Origin: Sediminibacterium sp.
GTDB taxonomy: Bacteria > Bacteroidota > Bacteroidia > Chitinophagales > Chitinophagaceae
Length of the DNA stretch: 17,867 nt
Direction of reading: 5' to 3'
Assembly: GCA_030158535.1 (NCBI GenBank)
Contig: JAOASV010000049.1
Location: forward strand, 1-17,867
Shown piece after piece: positions 1 to 6,953 of the stretch. How positions within the stretch are numbered: the stretch's first letter is position 1; every line of letters begins with the position of its first letter. The translations under genes were made by a program, and so were the position numbers. The notes beneath the pieces were generated by a model. The model was not told where the DNA came from. It made no database searches and saw nothing but the letters and a program-made list of their open reading frames with translations.

Positions 1-1
1 T

Positions 2-1927
2 CCTATACGTGTTCAAACCATGACCACTACCGATACACTCGATACCGCAGCTACTGTGGAGCAAACCATCAGGTGTATTGAAGCAGGTGCAGAACTTGTT
101 CGTATTACAGCGCCCAGCAAAAAAGAAGCAGAAAATTTACTGAATATAAAAAATGAATTACGTGCAAGAGGTTATGATACACCTATTGTTGCTGATATTC
201 ATTTTACACCCAATGCTGCAGAGATCGCAGCGCGTATAGTTGAAAAAGTACGCATCAATCCAGGCAATTATGTAGATAAGAAAAAGTTTGAGCTCATCGA
301 ATATTCTGATCAGGATTATGCCGAAGAAATAGAAAGAATTACAGAAAGGTTTACACCACTTGTGCTTATTTGTAAAGAGCATGGAACGGCCATGCGCATT
401 GGCACCAACCACGGTTCACTAAGTGACCGTATCATGAGTAGATATGGAGATACACCCATGGGTATGGTGGAAAGCGCCATGGAATTTTTACGTATCGCAA
501 GGGCCAATGATTACCATAATATTGTACTTAGCATGAAGGCCAGCAATCCACAAGTAATGGTGCAGGCTTACCGTTTACTCATTCAGCAGATGCAACTCGA
601 ATTCAATGAATGTTATCCTTTACACCTTGGCGTAACAGAAGCTGGTGATGGTGAAGATGGACGCGTGAAAAGTGCTGCTGGTATTGGAACATTACTTGAA
701 GATGGCATTGGTGATACCATTCGCGTTAGCTTAACAGAAGATCCTGAATTTGAAATTCCGGTTTGTAGAGATCTTGTAAAAAGGTATACACAGGAGGCTA
801 GTAATCATAATGGAGCGATCCCACCGGTTCAAAAACTTACCTATGATCCTTTTGTTTACAAGCGTAGGCCAAGTTTAGCAGTATCTAATGTAGGCGCGTC
901 ACAAGTACCTATTGTGATTGCTGATTTTAGCAAGATTGAAAAAATTGAACCAGCACATTTAATAGCTATCGGCTATACCTACGATGCTGTTACCGATAAA
1001 TGGAATATTGGTGATCAAGCTGCCGATTATATTTTTACAGGTCATCAGCTCATTAATTTTGAATTACCGGGCACTTTAAAAGTGATTGTGTATCCTGGAG
1101 CCTGGGCTACTCAAGATAGTGCCGATAAGTACATACCTATTTTTGATATCGCTGGTTACGCTACTGAAACAGCAAAACATCCGAAGCAAAATTTTGTGAT
1201 GATGGATTGCTTTAGTGACGAAACACCTATCAATGATTTTACGCATCTAGAGGCGGTGGCAAATGACCCAACTGCTATATTATGCCTTAGCAGTAAGCAT
1301 AAAAATGCAATGCCTGCCATGCGCCGAATGTTTATCGCACTTCAGGAAAAACAAATCAACAATCCAGTGGTGATTACCATTGATAGTGGCTGGAACACAA
1401 CAGATGAACACCTGATACACTTTGCAACAGAAGCGGGTGCGCTTTTACTCGATGGCTTTGGTGATGGACTTTGTTTTGGCTTAACATCAAAAAGTTATGC
1501 AGCGCAACTAGCCAATACTTCTAAAGATACCAGTGGCCGAAACTACAATTCAAATTCTAGTGTAGAAGCATTTATCAACGCTACAGCATTTACCATATTA
1601 CAAGCTACCCGTACCCGCATTTCTAAAACAGAGTATATTTCATGTCCTAGTTGTGGTAGAACCTTATTTAATTTGCAAGAAACGACTGCAAAAATTAGAT
1701 CTGTCACCAATCACTTAAAAGGCGTTAAAATTGCCATCATGGGATGTATTGTAAATGGTCCTGGTGAAATGGCAGATGCCGATTTTGGTTATGTGGGAAG
1801 TGGTCCAGGAAAAATTACACTCTACAAGGGTAAAGAAGTTGTCAAAAAAAATGTAGATAGTGAAATTGCAGTGGACGAACTTATATTGTTATTAAAAGCA
1901 CATGATGCATGGGTTGATCCTGCATAA
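2..1927 (+). CDS. ispG: (E)-4-hydroxy-3-methylbut-2-enyl-diphosphate synthase IspG (GcpE), long form, 5' end outside window
   Basis: IspG converts methylerythritol cyclodiphosphate to HMBPP, a late step of the MEP isoprenoid pathway, in the cytoplasm. The frame is open from base 2 (PIRVQ before the first ATG at base 20). Family members have this PIRVQ(S/T)M stretch inside the N-terminal barrel, so the ATG is an internal methionine and the true start lies upstream. Counting from that ATG, the TIM-barrel part covers roughly residues 1-260 (VADIHF, KVRINPGN, TNHGSLSDRI). A long middle region follows, and then the iron-sulfur domain with CPSC (Cys542, Cys545) and GCIVNGPGE (Cys576, Glu583), the usual three Cys plus Glu 4Fe-4S ligands. 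At 635+ residues it is the long type with an insert domain, as in Bacteroidota and plants; the E. coli enzyme is near 370. The acyltransferase gene starts 11 bases downstream, suggesting co-transcription. Confidence 0.95.
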   Translation, partial: PIRVQTMTTTDTLDTAATVEQTIRCIEAGAELVRITAPSKKEAENLLNIKNELRARGYDTPIVADIHFTPNAAEIAARIVEKVRINPGNYVDKKKFELIEYSDQDYAEEIERITERFTPLVLICKEHGTAMRIGTNHGSLSDRIMSRYGDTPMGMVESAMEFLRIARANDYHNIVLSMKASNPQVMVQAYRLLIQQMQLEFNECYPLHLGVTEAGDGEDGRVKSAAGIGTLLEDGIGDTIRVSLTEDPEFEIPVCRDLVKRYTQEASNHNGAIPPVQKLTYDPFVYKRRPSLAVSNVGASQVPIVIADFSKIEKIEPAHLIAIGYTYDAVTDKWNIGDQAADYIFTGHQLINFELPGTLKVIVYPGAWATQDSADKYIPIFDIAGYATETAKHPKQNFVMMDCFSDETPINDFTHLEAVANDPTAILCLSSKHKNAMPAMRRMFIALQEKQINNPVVITIDSGWNTTDEHLIHFATEAGALLLDGFGDGLCFGLTSKSYAAQLANTSKDTSGRNYNSNSSVEAFINATAFTILQATRTRISKTEYISCPSCGRTLFNLQETTAKIRSVTNHLKGVKIAIMGCIVNGPGEMADADFGYVGSGPGKITLYKGKEVVKKNVDSEIAVDELILLLKAHDAWVDPA

Positions 1928-1938
1928 TTTAGAAATAT

Positions 1939-2820
1939 ATGTATCCAATTGTTTACGCCATATTTTATCTGATTTCTTTATTACCACTTAGGGTATTGTA
2001 TATTTTATCGGACGGTATTTATGGCATCTTATATTACATTATTGGGTACCGAAAACAAGTAGTGCGTCAAAATTTAATCATTGCTTTTCCGGAAAAATCT
2101 GACGCCGAAAGAAAAAAAATAGAAAAAGCTTTTTACCACCAGTTTGTAGATACCTTTATTGAAGCAATCAAGCTCATTAGCATGAGCCCGAAAGAATTTA
2201 GCAAGCGTTTTTCTATTAATATTGAAGTGCTCAATAATTTATATGCTACTGGTCAAAACGTACAATTAATTGCTGGTCATTTTTTTAGTTGGGAATTTGC
2301 AAACCTGGGCATTGCCAAGCAATCGAAGTATCCTTTCATTGGCGTATATATGCCGCTTTCCAATAAAGTGATCGATAAAATCATGTTCAAAATGCGAAGC
2401 CGTTTTGGTACTATCTTAATTTCAGCTTCAGAGTTTCGAAATAATTTTCACAAGTATGCAAGTGACAGATACACGCTAGCGCTTGTTGCCGATCAAAACC
2501 CTGGCAGATTAGACAGAGCTTTTTGGGCTAAATTTTTTACCAAGCCAGCACCCTTTGTATTAGGGCCAGAAAAAGGGGCACGTGCTAGTAATGCAGCTGT
2601 AGTGTTTGTTGATTTTTATGCTGTAAAAAGGGGTTATTATAAAGCTGAAATAGAACTTGTAACAACTTCTCCCAATTATTTTAAAGAAGGGGCACTTACC
2701 AAACTACTCATTGAAAAAATAGAAAATGCTATTCGCAAAAGGCCTTCCAATTATTTGTGGAGTCATCGCAGATGGAAATGGACAGAAGAAGCGGAAAAAT
2801 ACGCACACCTTATGATTTGA
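1939..2820 (+). CDS. LpxL/HtrB-family lysophospholipid (lipid A) acyltransferase
   Basis: This 293-residue protein belongs to the LpxL/LpxM (HtrB/MsbB) acyltransferase family, which transfers acyl chains to lipid A precursors or related lipids at the inner membrane. A hydrophobic N-terminus (about residues 1-36) is the likely membrane anchor. The catalytic HX4E motif is His114-Glu119 (HFFSWE). Further family marks are ADQNPGR near 184-190 and YLWSHRRWKW near 272-281, which resembles the conserved C-terminal YLW-HRR block of LpxL. The gene follows ispG by 11 bases on the same strand, so they probably share a transcript. Its last 11 bases overlap the end of the convergent dioxygenase gene. The exact acyl donor and acceptor cannot be read from sequence; in other Bacteroidota such proteins may act on lipid A or on amino-acid lipids. 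Confidence 0.88.
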   Translation: MYPIVYAIFYLISLLPLRVLYILSDGIYGILYYIIGYRKQVVRQNLIIAFPEKSDAERKKIEKAFYHQFVDTFIEAIKLISMSPKEFSKRFSINIEVLNNLYATGQNVQLIAGHFFSWEFANLGIAKQSKYPFIGVYMPLSNKVIDKIMFKMRSRFGTILISASEFRNNFHKYASDRYTLALVADQNPGRLDRAFWAKFFTKPAPFVLGPEKGARASNAAVVFVDFYAVKRGYYKAEIELVTTSPNYFKEGALTKLLIEKIENAIRKRPSNYLWSHRRWKWTEEAEKYAHLMI

Positions 2821-4240
2821 TAAAAGGCTCTTCTGCAAGTACTGTTTCTTCGATATCAAACTTATCTGAAAGTTCGCTAATGGCTTTAAAGCCACCCACC
2901 ACATTTCTTATATTGTGAATCCCTTGTCTTTTGATAAGAGACGAAGCGATTACACTTCTGTATCCACCAGCACAATGAATATATATATTTTGATTGTCGT
3001 CAAAATTAGCCATGCTAGCAGGATCTGTTAATTCGTCTAGTGGAATGGTCAATGCTTCTTTGATATGACCTTTATCAAACTCCGATGTTTTTCTAACATC
3101 TACAATAACCATGTTTGGATCAAATGGAATATCCATAGCAAGCTCGTCGGCTTCAACATCAATAATTAAATCGGGCGTTTCGTTAGCGTCTACCCAAGCA
3201 TTATAACCGCCTGCTAAATGTCCAATGATATTTTCAAATCCAACGCGTGCAAGCCTAACAATAGATTCTTTTTCGGTACCAGGTTCGCATACAAGTAGTA
3301 TGGCCTGGTCAAATGGTAAAATACTACCAGCAAATTCTGCAAAACGACCTTCTAGTCCAATACTTATTGATCCAGGAACAAAACCTTGCGTAAACACTGT
3401 AGCATTTCTGGTATCAAGTATAATAGGTTCAAATGTTTTTATTTGTTCTTTGAAAGCCGCAACAGATAATGCTTTCATACCATTTGCTACAACGGTATCT
3501 AAACTCTCGTAGCCTTCCTTATTTATTTTAGCATTGATGGGAAAATATTGAGGCGGTGCAGCAAGTCCATCGGTTACTGCTATAATAAAATCTTCTTTTG
3601 TTTGTGGTTGTAATGCATAGTTGGTTTGCTTTTGCGTACCAATGGTGCTAAAAGTTTCGGACCCTAAATTTTTGCCGCAGCTACTTCCTGCACCATGTGC
3701 AGGATAAACGATTACATCATCTGCTAGGGGCATAATTTTTTCATGCAAACTATCGTATAGCATACCCGCTAGTTCTTCCATGGTGATTTCGTTGTCTTTT
3801 TGCGCTAAATCTGGCCTGCCTACATCTCCAACAAAAAGTGTATCACCTGTAAAAATCGCGTGGTCTTTTCCGGCTTCATCTTTAAGTAAGTAACAACTAC
3901 TTTCAAGTGTATGACCAGGTGTATGAAGCACCTGTATACTTGCATTGCCTATTTGAAAAACTTGATTGTCTTTTGCTACGGTTACTTCAAATTTTGTAAC
4001 TGTATTAGGCCCATAAACAATGCTAGCGCCAGTTGCAGCAGCTAGATCTAAATGGCCAGAAACAAAATCGGCATGGAAATGCGTTTCAAAAATATATTGA
4101 ATAGTGGCCTTTCTTTGCTTAGCAAGTTGTAGATACGCATCGATGTCCCGTAAAGGATCTATGATGGCAGCAATGCCATTACTTTCAATATAGTAAGCTG
4201 CTTCTGAAATACAGCCTGTATACAGTTGTTGTACAAACAT
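2810..4240 (-). CDS. CstB-like persulfide dioxygenase (metallo-beta-lactamase fold) with two rhodanese domains
   Basis: This 476-residue cytoplasmic protein probably oxidises glutathione- or low-molecular-weight persulfides to sulfite and moves sulfane sulfur to form thiosulfate. The metallo-beta-lactamase domain covers about residues 1-240, with THFHADF (His54, His56, Asp58), HTPGH (His110), TGDTLF (Asp133) and YPAHG (His182). His54, His110 and Asp133 match the two-His, one-Asp iron site of ETHE1-type enzymes. The fourth motif position is Phe59 where classical hydrolases have His, as I recall for CstB-type proteins. Rhodanese domain 1 (about 255-355) has Cys318 in a non-standard loop, CEPGTEKES. 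Rhodanese domain 2 (about 360-460) has a canonical loop, CAGGYRS, with Cys423. It follows the arsR gene by 15 bases, so the pair looks like an operon under ArsR control. S. aureus CstB is of similar length and domain order. Confidence 0.88.
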   Translation of the reverse strand: MFVQQLYTGCISEAAYYIESNGIAAIIDPLRDIDAYLQLAKQRKATIQYIFETHFHADFVSGHLDLAAATGASIVYGPNTVTKFEVTVAKDNQVFQIGNASIQVLHTPGHTLESSCYLLKDEAGKDHAIFTGDTLFVGDVGRPDLAQKDNEITMEELAGMLYDSLHEKIMPLADDVIVYPAHGAGSSCGKNLGSETFSTIGTQKQTNYALQPQTKEDFIIAVTDGLAAPPQYFPINAKINKEGYESLDTVVANGMKALSVAAFKEQIKTFEPIILDTRNATVFTQGFVPGSISIGLEGRFAEFAGSILPFDQAILLVCEPGTEKESIVRLARVGFENIIGHLAGGYNAWVDANETPDLIIDVEADELAMDIPFDPNMVIVDVRKTSEFDKGHIKEALTIPLDELTDPASMANFDDNQNIYIHCAGGYRSVIASSLIKRQGIHNIRNVVGGFKAISELSDKFDIEETVLAEEPFIKS

Positions 4241-4255
4241 GATGAAATAAAAATA

Positions 4256-4591
4256 CTACCCTACGAGTGTTTCCACAAATCCTACAACTTCCGCTAAACG
4301 CGTGTAGTTGACAGAATAAAAAATAAACTTGCCTTCTCTTGTAGTTGCAACAATACCAGCTCTTCTTAAAATCGCTAAATGTTGAGATGCTACAGATTGT
4401 TCGAGTCTAAGTTTTACATAGATTTCGGTAACCGTCATTTTCTGACTTTCGTCCAGTAATTTGATGATTTGTTGACGAAGCTTGTGGTTAATGGAGCGTA
4501 GTATAAGAGCTGCTTTTTTGGCGTGCAAAAAATCGACTTTTACAGGCGCTTTTCCATTATTTAAAACCACTGATTGTAATGAGTTGCTCAT
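4256..4591 (-). CDS. ArsR/SmtB-family winged-helix transcriptional repressor without cysteines
   Basis: This 111-residue protein has the ArsR fold: helices from about residue 20, a helix-turn-helix around 50-78 with recognition helix EQSVASQHLAILRRAG, and a beta-hairpin wing (TTREGKFIFYSV) near 81-93. It starts at an ATG and lies 15 bases upstream of the persulfide dioxygenase gene on the same strand, so it most likely represses this operon, including itself. In other bacteria persulfide operons are often controlled by ArsR proteins of the BigR/SqrR type, which sense through two cysteines. This protein contains no cysteine at all. It also lacks the ELCVCDL-type helix-3 metal site, and its last helix (NYTRLAEVVGFVETL) lacks the Asp and His of the zinc site. 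How it senses a signal, or whether it senses one, is therefore unclear. Family assignment is firm; the target is inferred from position. Confidence 0.87.
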   Translation of the reverse strand: MSNSLQSVVLNNGKAPVKVDFLHAKKAALILRSINHKLRQQIIKLLDESQKMTVTEIYVKLRLEQSVASQHLAILRRAGIVATTREGKFIFYSVNYTRLAEVVGFVETLVG

Positions 4592-4635
4592 GACAATAAA
4601 GAGTTATTGGGGGGTTAATAAACTTAATTGCAATG

Positions 4636-4643
4636 TGAAGATA
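4636..4643 (-). promoter_or_regulatory. Possible -7 element of the arsR-dioxygenase operon
   Basis: On the minus strand this reads TATCTTCA, a degenerate match to the Bacteroidota -7 consensus TAnnTTTG (four of the six fixed positions). It would place transcription start near 4630, giving a 5' leader of about 40 bases before the arsR ATG. No good TTTG -33 box is visible at the right distance, so this is weak. The AT-rich dyad at 4668-4686 would lie at or just upstream of the -33 region. Confidence 0.3.
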
Positions 4644-4667
4644 CACTAAGAAAATGATAATGTATAA

Positions 4668-4686
4668 ATAACTTATAATAAATTAT
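4668..4686. promoter_or_regulatory. AT-rich double dyad, candidate ArsR operator
   Basis: The 19 bases read ATAACTTATAATAAATTAT. They are two copies of the 9-base palindrome ATAAnTTAT separated by one A, and the whole block is also a near-perfect palindrome with one mismatched pair outside the centre. It lies 77-95 bases upstream of the arsR start, in the only intergenic space available to the operon. ArsR-family dimers typically bind AT-rich imperfect inverted repeats overlapping the promoter. The dyad is directly visible; its use as an operator is inference, and AT-rich DNA makes chance palindromes more likely. Confidence 0.4.
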
Positions 4687-4718
4687 TTTAATTTGGAAAA
4701 AACTTAAGTAGGATTAAA

Positions 4719-5396
4719 TTAGGCTTTACGAGTATCATGAAAGGCTTTGATATACAGCGGTTCGCTGTAGGCAAGGTCTAAAAAATCGGCTAATGCAAAG
4801 GCATTTTTGGTTAATGCAAGCATGTCTGATGCGCCGTAAGTGATACTGGTATCAAAACGAGCATTGGGATGCTCGCAAATGGTCTTGAATTTTTCGGCCC
4901 CATCTCCCACAAATAAAATGGGTTCCTTATCAAGTTCGTTTTTAAAAGACAAGGGATCTAAAATGAGGGCAGTGCTAGTTGTTAAAGGTTCTAAACTATG
5001 CGCATAAATACCTGTAAAAACCTCCATTCTTCTGGCGTCTAATAGTGCACAAATGGCTGAATCGTGGTTGGGATATTTATGTTTTGCGGCAGCAGCAATG
5101 ATTTGAAGGGTATTGATACCGATTAGTGGCTTACCTAAGGCGTATGCAATCCCTTTGGCTGTTGCCATACCAACACGAAGACCCGTGTAACTGCCCGGTC
5201 CTATGCTAATGGCAATCGCGTCTATACTGCTTAATGCAATACCAGTTTGCTTGCACAAGGTTTCGATGGCGGGTTGAATAAAGCTAGCATGACTTTTTTG
5301 ATCAGTAGTTTCATGGCAGGCGGTAACAGCTCCGTCTTTACTCATGCAAACGCTGGCGTGTGCCGTTGCCGTATAAATGAGTAAAAATGTTGCCAT
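4719..5396 (-). CDS. tsaB: tRNA threonylcarbamoyladenosine biosynthesis protein TsaB (YeaZ)
   Basis: TsaB partners TsaD (with TsaE and TsaC) in attaching the threonylcarbamoyl group to A37 of ANN-decoding tRNAs in the cytoplasm. This 225-residue protein has the expected ASKHA-like N-terminal domain: a first strand with the T-A-T of the phosphate loop (LLIYTATAHASV), the SHAS segment near 35-38, and the hallmark SIGPGSYTGLRVGMATAKG at about 64-82, which is highly conserved in TsaB and forms part of the TsaD interface. The C-terminal half is shorter and variable, as is normal. It starts at an ATG 31 bases after the probable transcription start and is divergent from ridA. About 127 bases separate its stop from the arsR start, and I see no clear terminator hairpin there. 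Confidence 0.93.
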   Translation of the reverse strand: MATFLLIYTATAHASVCMSKDGAVTACHETTDQKSHASFIQPAIETLCKQTGIALSSIDAIAISIGPGSYTGLRVGMATAKGIAYALGKPLIGINTLQIIAAAAKHKYPNHDSAICALLDARRMEVFTGIYAHSLEPLTTSTALILDPLSFKNELDKEPILFVGDGAEKFKTICEHPNARFDTSITYGASDMLALTKNAFALADFLDLAYSEPLYIKAFHDTRKA

Positions 5397-5432
5397 GCTA
5401 ATTGGTGTTAATCTTGGATTGTGATTCTATTG

Positions 5433-5440
5433 CAAATTTA
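5433..5440 (-). promoter_or_regulatory. Bacteroidota -7 promoter element for tsaB
   Basis: On the minus strand this is TAAATTTG, an exact match to TAnnTTTG. Transcription would begin near 5427, about 30 bases before the tsaB ATG at 5396. A TTG lies 25 bases further upstream, somewhat far for the -33 box, and a closer TTTG is too near, so only the -7 element is well supported. Confidence 0.5.
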
Positions 5441-5493
5441 GGTTGGCAAACTCATAGAAAATCATCAACTTGCTTAAACTTTAAAATAAAAAG

Positions 5494-5880
5494 ATGCCTA
5501 AAGAAATCATTCAAACAAATTTGGCACCTGCGCCAATTGGTCCATACAACCAAGCTGTTAAAGCCAATGGTTTTATTTTTATTAGTGGTCAAATTGCACT
5601 CGATCCAGTAACTGGCGAAACAGTGACTACAAGTATTGAAGAAGAAACGCACTTAGTGATGAAAAATATTGCAGCTATTTTAGCGGAAGCAAAAATTTCA
5701 TTCAGTCATATTGTTAAAACAACCATTTTGCTAAGCGACATGTCGCTCTTTGCAAAAGTAAATGAAGTGTATGGAAGCTATTTTACAGACATGCCTCCTG
5801 CGCGTGAAACCTTTGCTGTTAAAGGGTTGCCAAGGGGTGTCAATGTAGAAATTAGTACGACTGCTGTAGCTGAGTTATAA
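5494..5880 (+). CDS. ridA: RidA family reactive-enamine/imine deaminase
   Basis: RidA (YjgF/YER057c family) hydrolyses reactive 2-aminoacrylate and other enamine/imine intermediates released by PLP enzymes, protecting cytoplasmic enzymes. The protein has 128 residues, the usual family size. It shows the N-terminal AP-PIGPYNQAV block (Tyr18), the SGQIALDP strand (31-38), and the C-terminal PPARETFAVKGLPRGVNVEI block. Arg104 corresponds to the catalytic arginine (Arg105 in E. coli), and Glu120 is the conserved glutamate near the end. Presence of that arginine places it with the active RidA subfamily. The ATG is preceded by an A-rich stretch (AATAAAAAG), typical of translation starts in this phylum. 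It is divergent from tsaB, and its stop overlaps the convergent epimerase gene by 6 bases (TTATAA serves as the end of both). Confidence 0.95.
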   Translation: MPKEIIQTNLAPAPIGPYNQAVKANGFIFISGQIALDPVTGETVTTSIEEETHLVMKNIAAILAEAKISFSHIVKTTILLSDMSLFAKVNEVYGSYFTDMPPARETFAVKGLPRGVNVEISTTAVAEL

Positions 5881-6831
5881 GGAGTCGTTTGCTGTGAGTG
5901 TATACGTTGTAGAAAATTCCATCGTATGATTTGGTTCAATAATGAGTAGTCCAATACCATTGTTAAAACTATCAGGGGCACTCGTTAAATTTTCTATAGC
6001 GATACTTTTTCTGTGCGGTGGCGTATAAATTTGTAAGTACGGATAGTGCTTGTCAGGTGCTATGGTTAAAGTAACTGTTTCGTTTTTTAAGGTGCAATGC
6101 TGATGCGTTTCTGAATTTTGATCGAGTAAAAAACAATTATCTAAAAAAACGCCTTCCATTTTTTGCCCCTCTATAAATCTATTGTCTTCAATGATATTTC
6201 CGGTGGGCAACAAGTCTTCACTAAATTCAAGTTGCTTGTTTGTTGTAAATGAAAGCGTTGCAGTATCAATGGTATCGCCTACGCTAAAATAAGGGTGCCA
6301 GCCATCCGAAAAAGGAATGGCGCTGCTATGGTTATTGGTAGCCGTAGTAAATACCTGCAGCGTATTGCCACTAGTAAGTTTCCACTTAACATGTAGGGTA
6401 AAAGAAAAAGGATAGCCAGGGTCAGTTCCTTTATAATGATGGCTAAAGATTACTGACGCCTCCGTTGCTGTCGATTTTGTATCTGTAATTGTGAATGGAG
6501 CATTAAATAGGAGTCCATGAATGGCGTGGTCGCCTAAATAAAAACCTTTGATTGTATATTCTTTTTGATGGTAGCTGTACTTGCCATTCTGAAGCCGACA
6601 CACAAAAGGGCTTAACTTGGAACTTTTAAATCCTGCAGTAGCGCCCGCTACAGCATCTGCCATACTTGAAAACCCATCAATGCCATTGATAGTTCCGGTT
6701 TTAGTAGGTATTGTAAAGGCATTTAAAAGTGCCCCAAACGAATAAAGTTGAACGCGCGCGCCAGACCCATGGTCTTGAAGTTCCACTACCTCATAACCAC
6801 TTTCCTGAATTGTTGATACCGTAAACTGCAT
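5875..6831 (-). CDS. Aldose 1-epimerase (mutarotase, GalM-like) family protein
   Basis: Aldose epimerases interconvert alpha and beta anomers of sugars such as glucose and galactose. This 318-residue protein has no evident signal peptide and should be cytoplasmic. The expected catalytic residues can be placed: His105 in AIHGLL, His179 in SDGWHPYF (the likely acid), and Glu280 in AIENLTS (the likely base), with Asp231 in LDNCF as a possible substrate-binding residue. Spacing agrees with the family. Which sugar it uses cannot be told, and no sugar-use genes are adjacent. It is divergent from icmF across about 120 bases. On its own strand TTAATTTG (6848-6855) is a one-mismatch version of the -7 consensus and could drive it with a leader of about 10 bases. 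Its end overlaps ridA by 6 bases. Confidence 0.88.
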   Translation of the reverse strand: MQFTVSTIQESGYEVVELQDHGSGARVQLYSFGALLNAFTIPTKTGTINGIDGFSSMADAVAGATAGFKSSKLSPFVCRLQNGKYSYHQKEYTIKGFYLGDHAIHGLLFNAPFTITDTKSTATEASVIFSHHYKGTDPGYPFSFTLHVKWKLTSGNTLQVFTTATNNHSSAIPFSDGWHPYFSVGDTIDTATLSFTTNKQLEFSEDLLPTGNIIEDNRFIEGQKMEGVFLDNCFLLDQNSETHQHCTLKNETVTLTIAPDKHYPYLQIYTPPHRKSIAIENLTSAPDSFNNGIGLLIIEPNHTMEFSTTYTLTANDSL

Positions 6832-6925
6832 AGGATCCGTTTTGGTGCAAATTAATGCCTTAAGCTACAAAAAAGCCCTCGATTTATAAAACTAACAATT
6901 GTTAATATTTTACCCTCTAATGTCT

Positions 6926-6933
6926 TATTTTTG
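6926..6933 (+). promoter_or_regulatory. Bacteroidota -7 promoter element for icmF
   Basis: TATTTTTG is an exact match to TAnnTTTG and is followed by CGGC. A TTG at 6899-6901 lies 24 bases upstream, slightly longer than usual for the -33 partner. Transcription would start around 6940, about 14 bases before the ATG at 6954. This helps decide the start, because an upstream in-frame TTG at 6942 would lie almost on the transcription start. Confidence 0.55.
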
Positions 6934-6953
6934 CGGCAGAATTGGAAGTAACT

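Noticed and set aside
2810..4240. Beta-lactamase or generic hydrolase (antibiotic resistance)
   Set aside because: The metallo-beta-lactamase fold is fused to two rhodanese domains and has the HxHxDF and iron-ligand pattern of persulfide dioxygenases.
5402..5611. Small frame on the plus strand between tsaB and ridA
   Set aside because: It overlaps the ridA start in another frame, has no recognisable product and crosses the tsaB promoter; ridA is certain.
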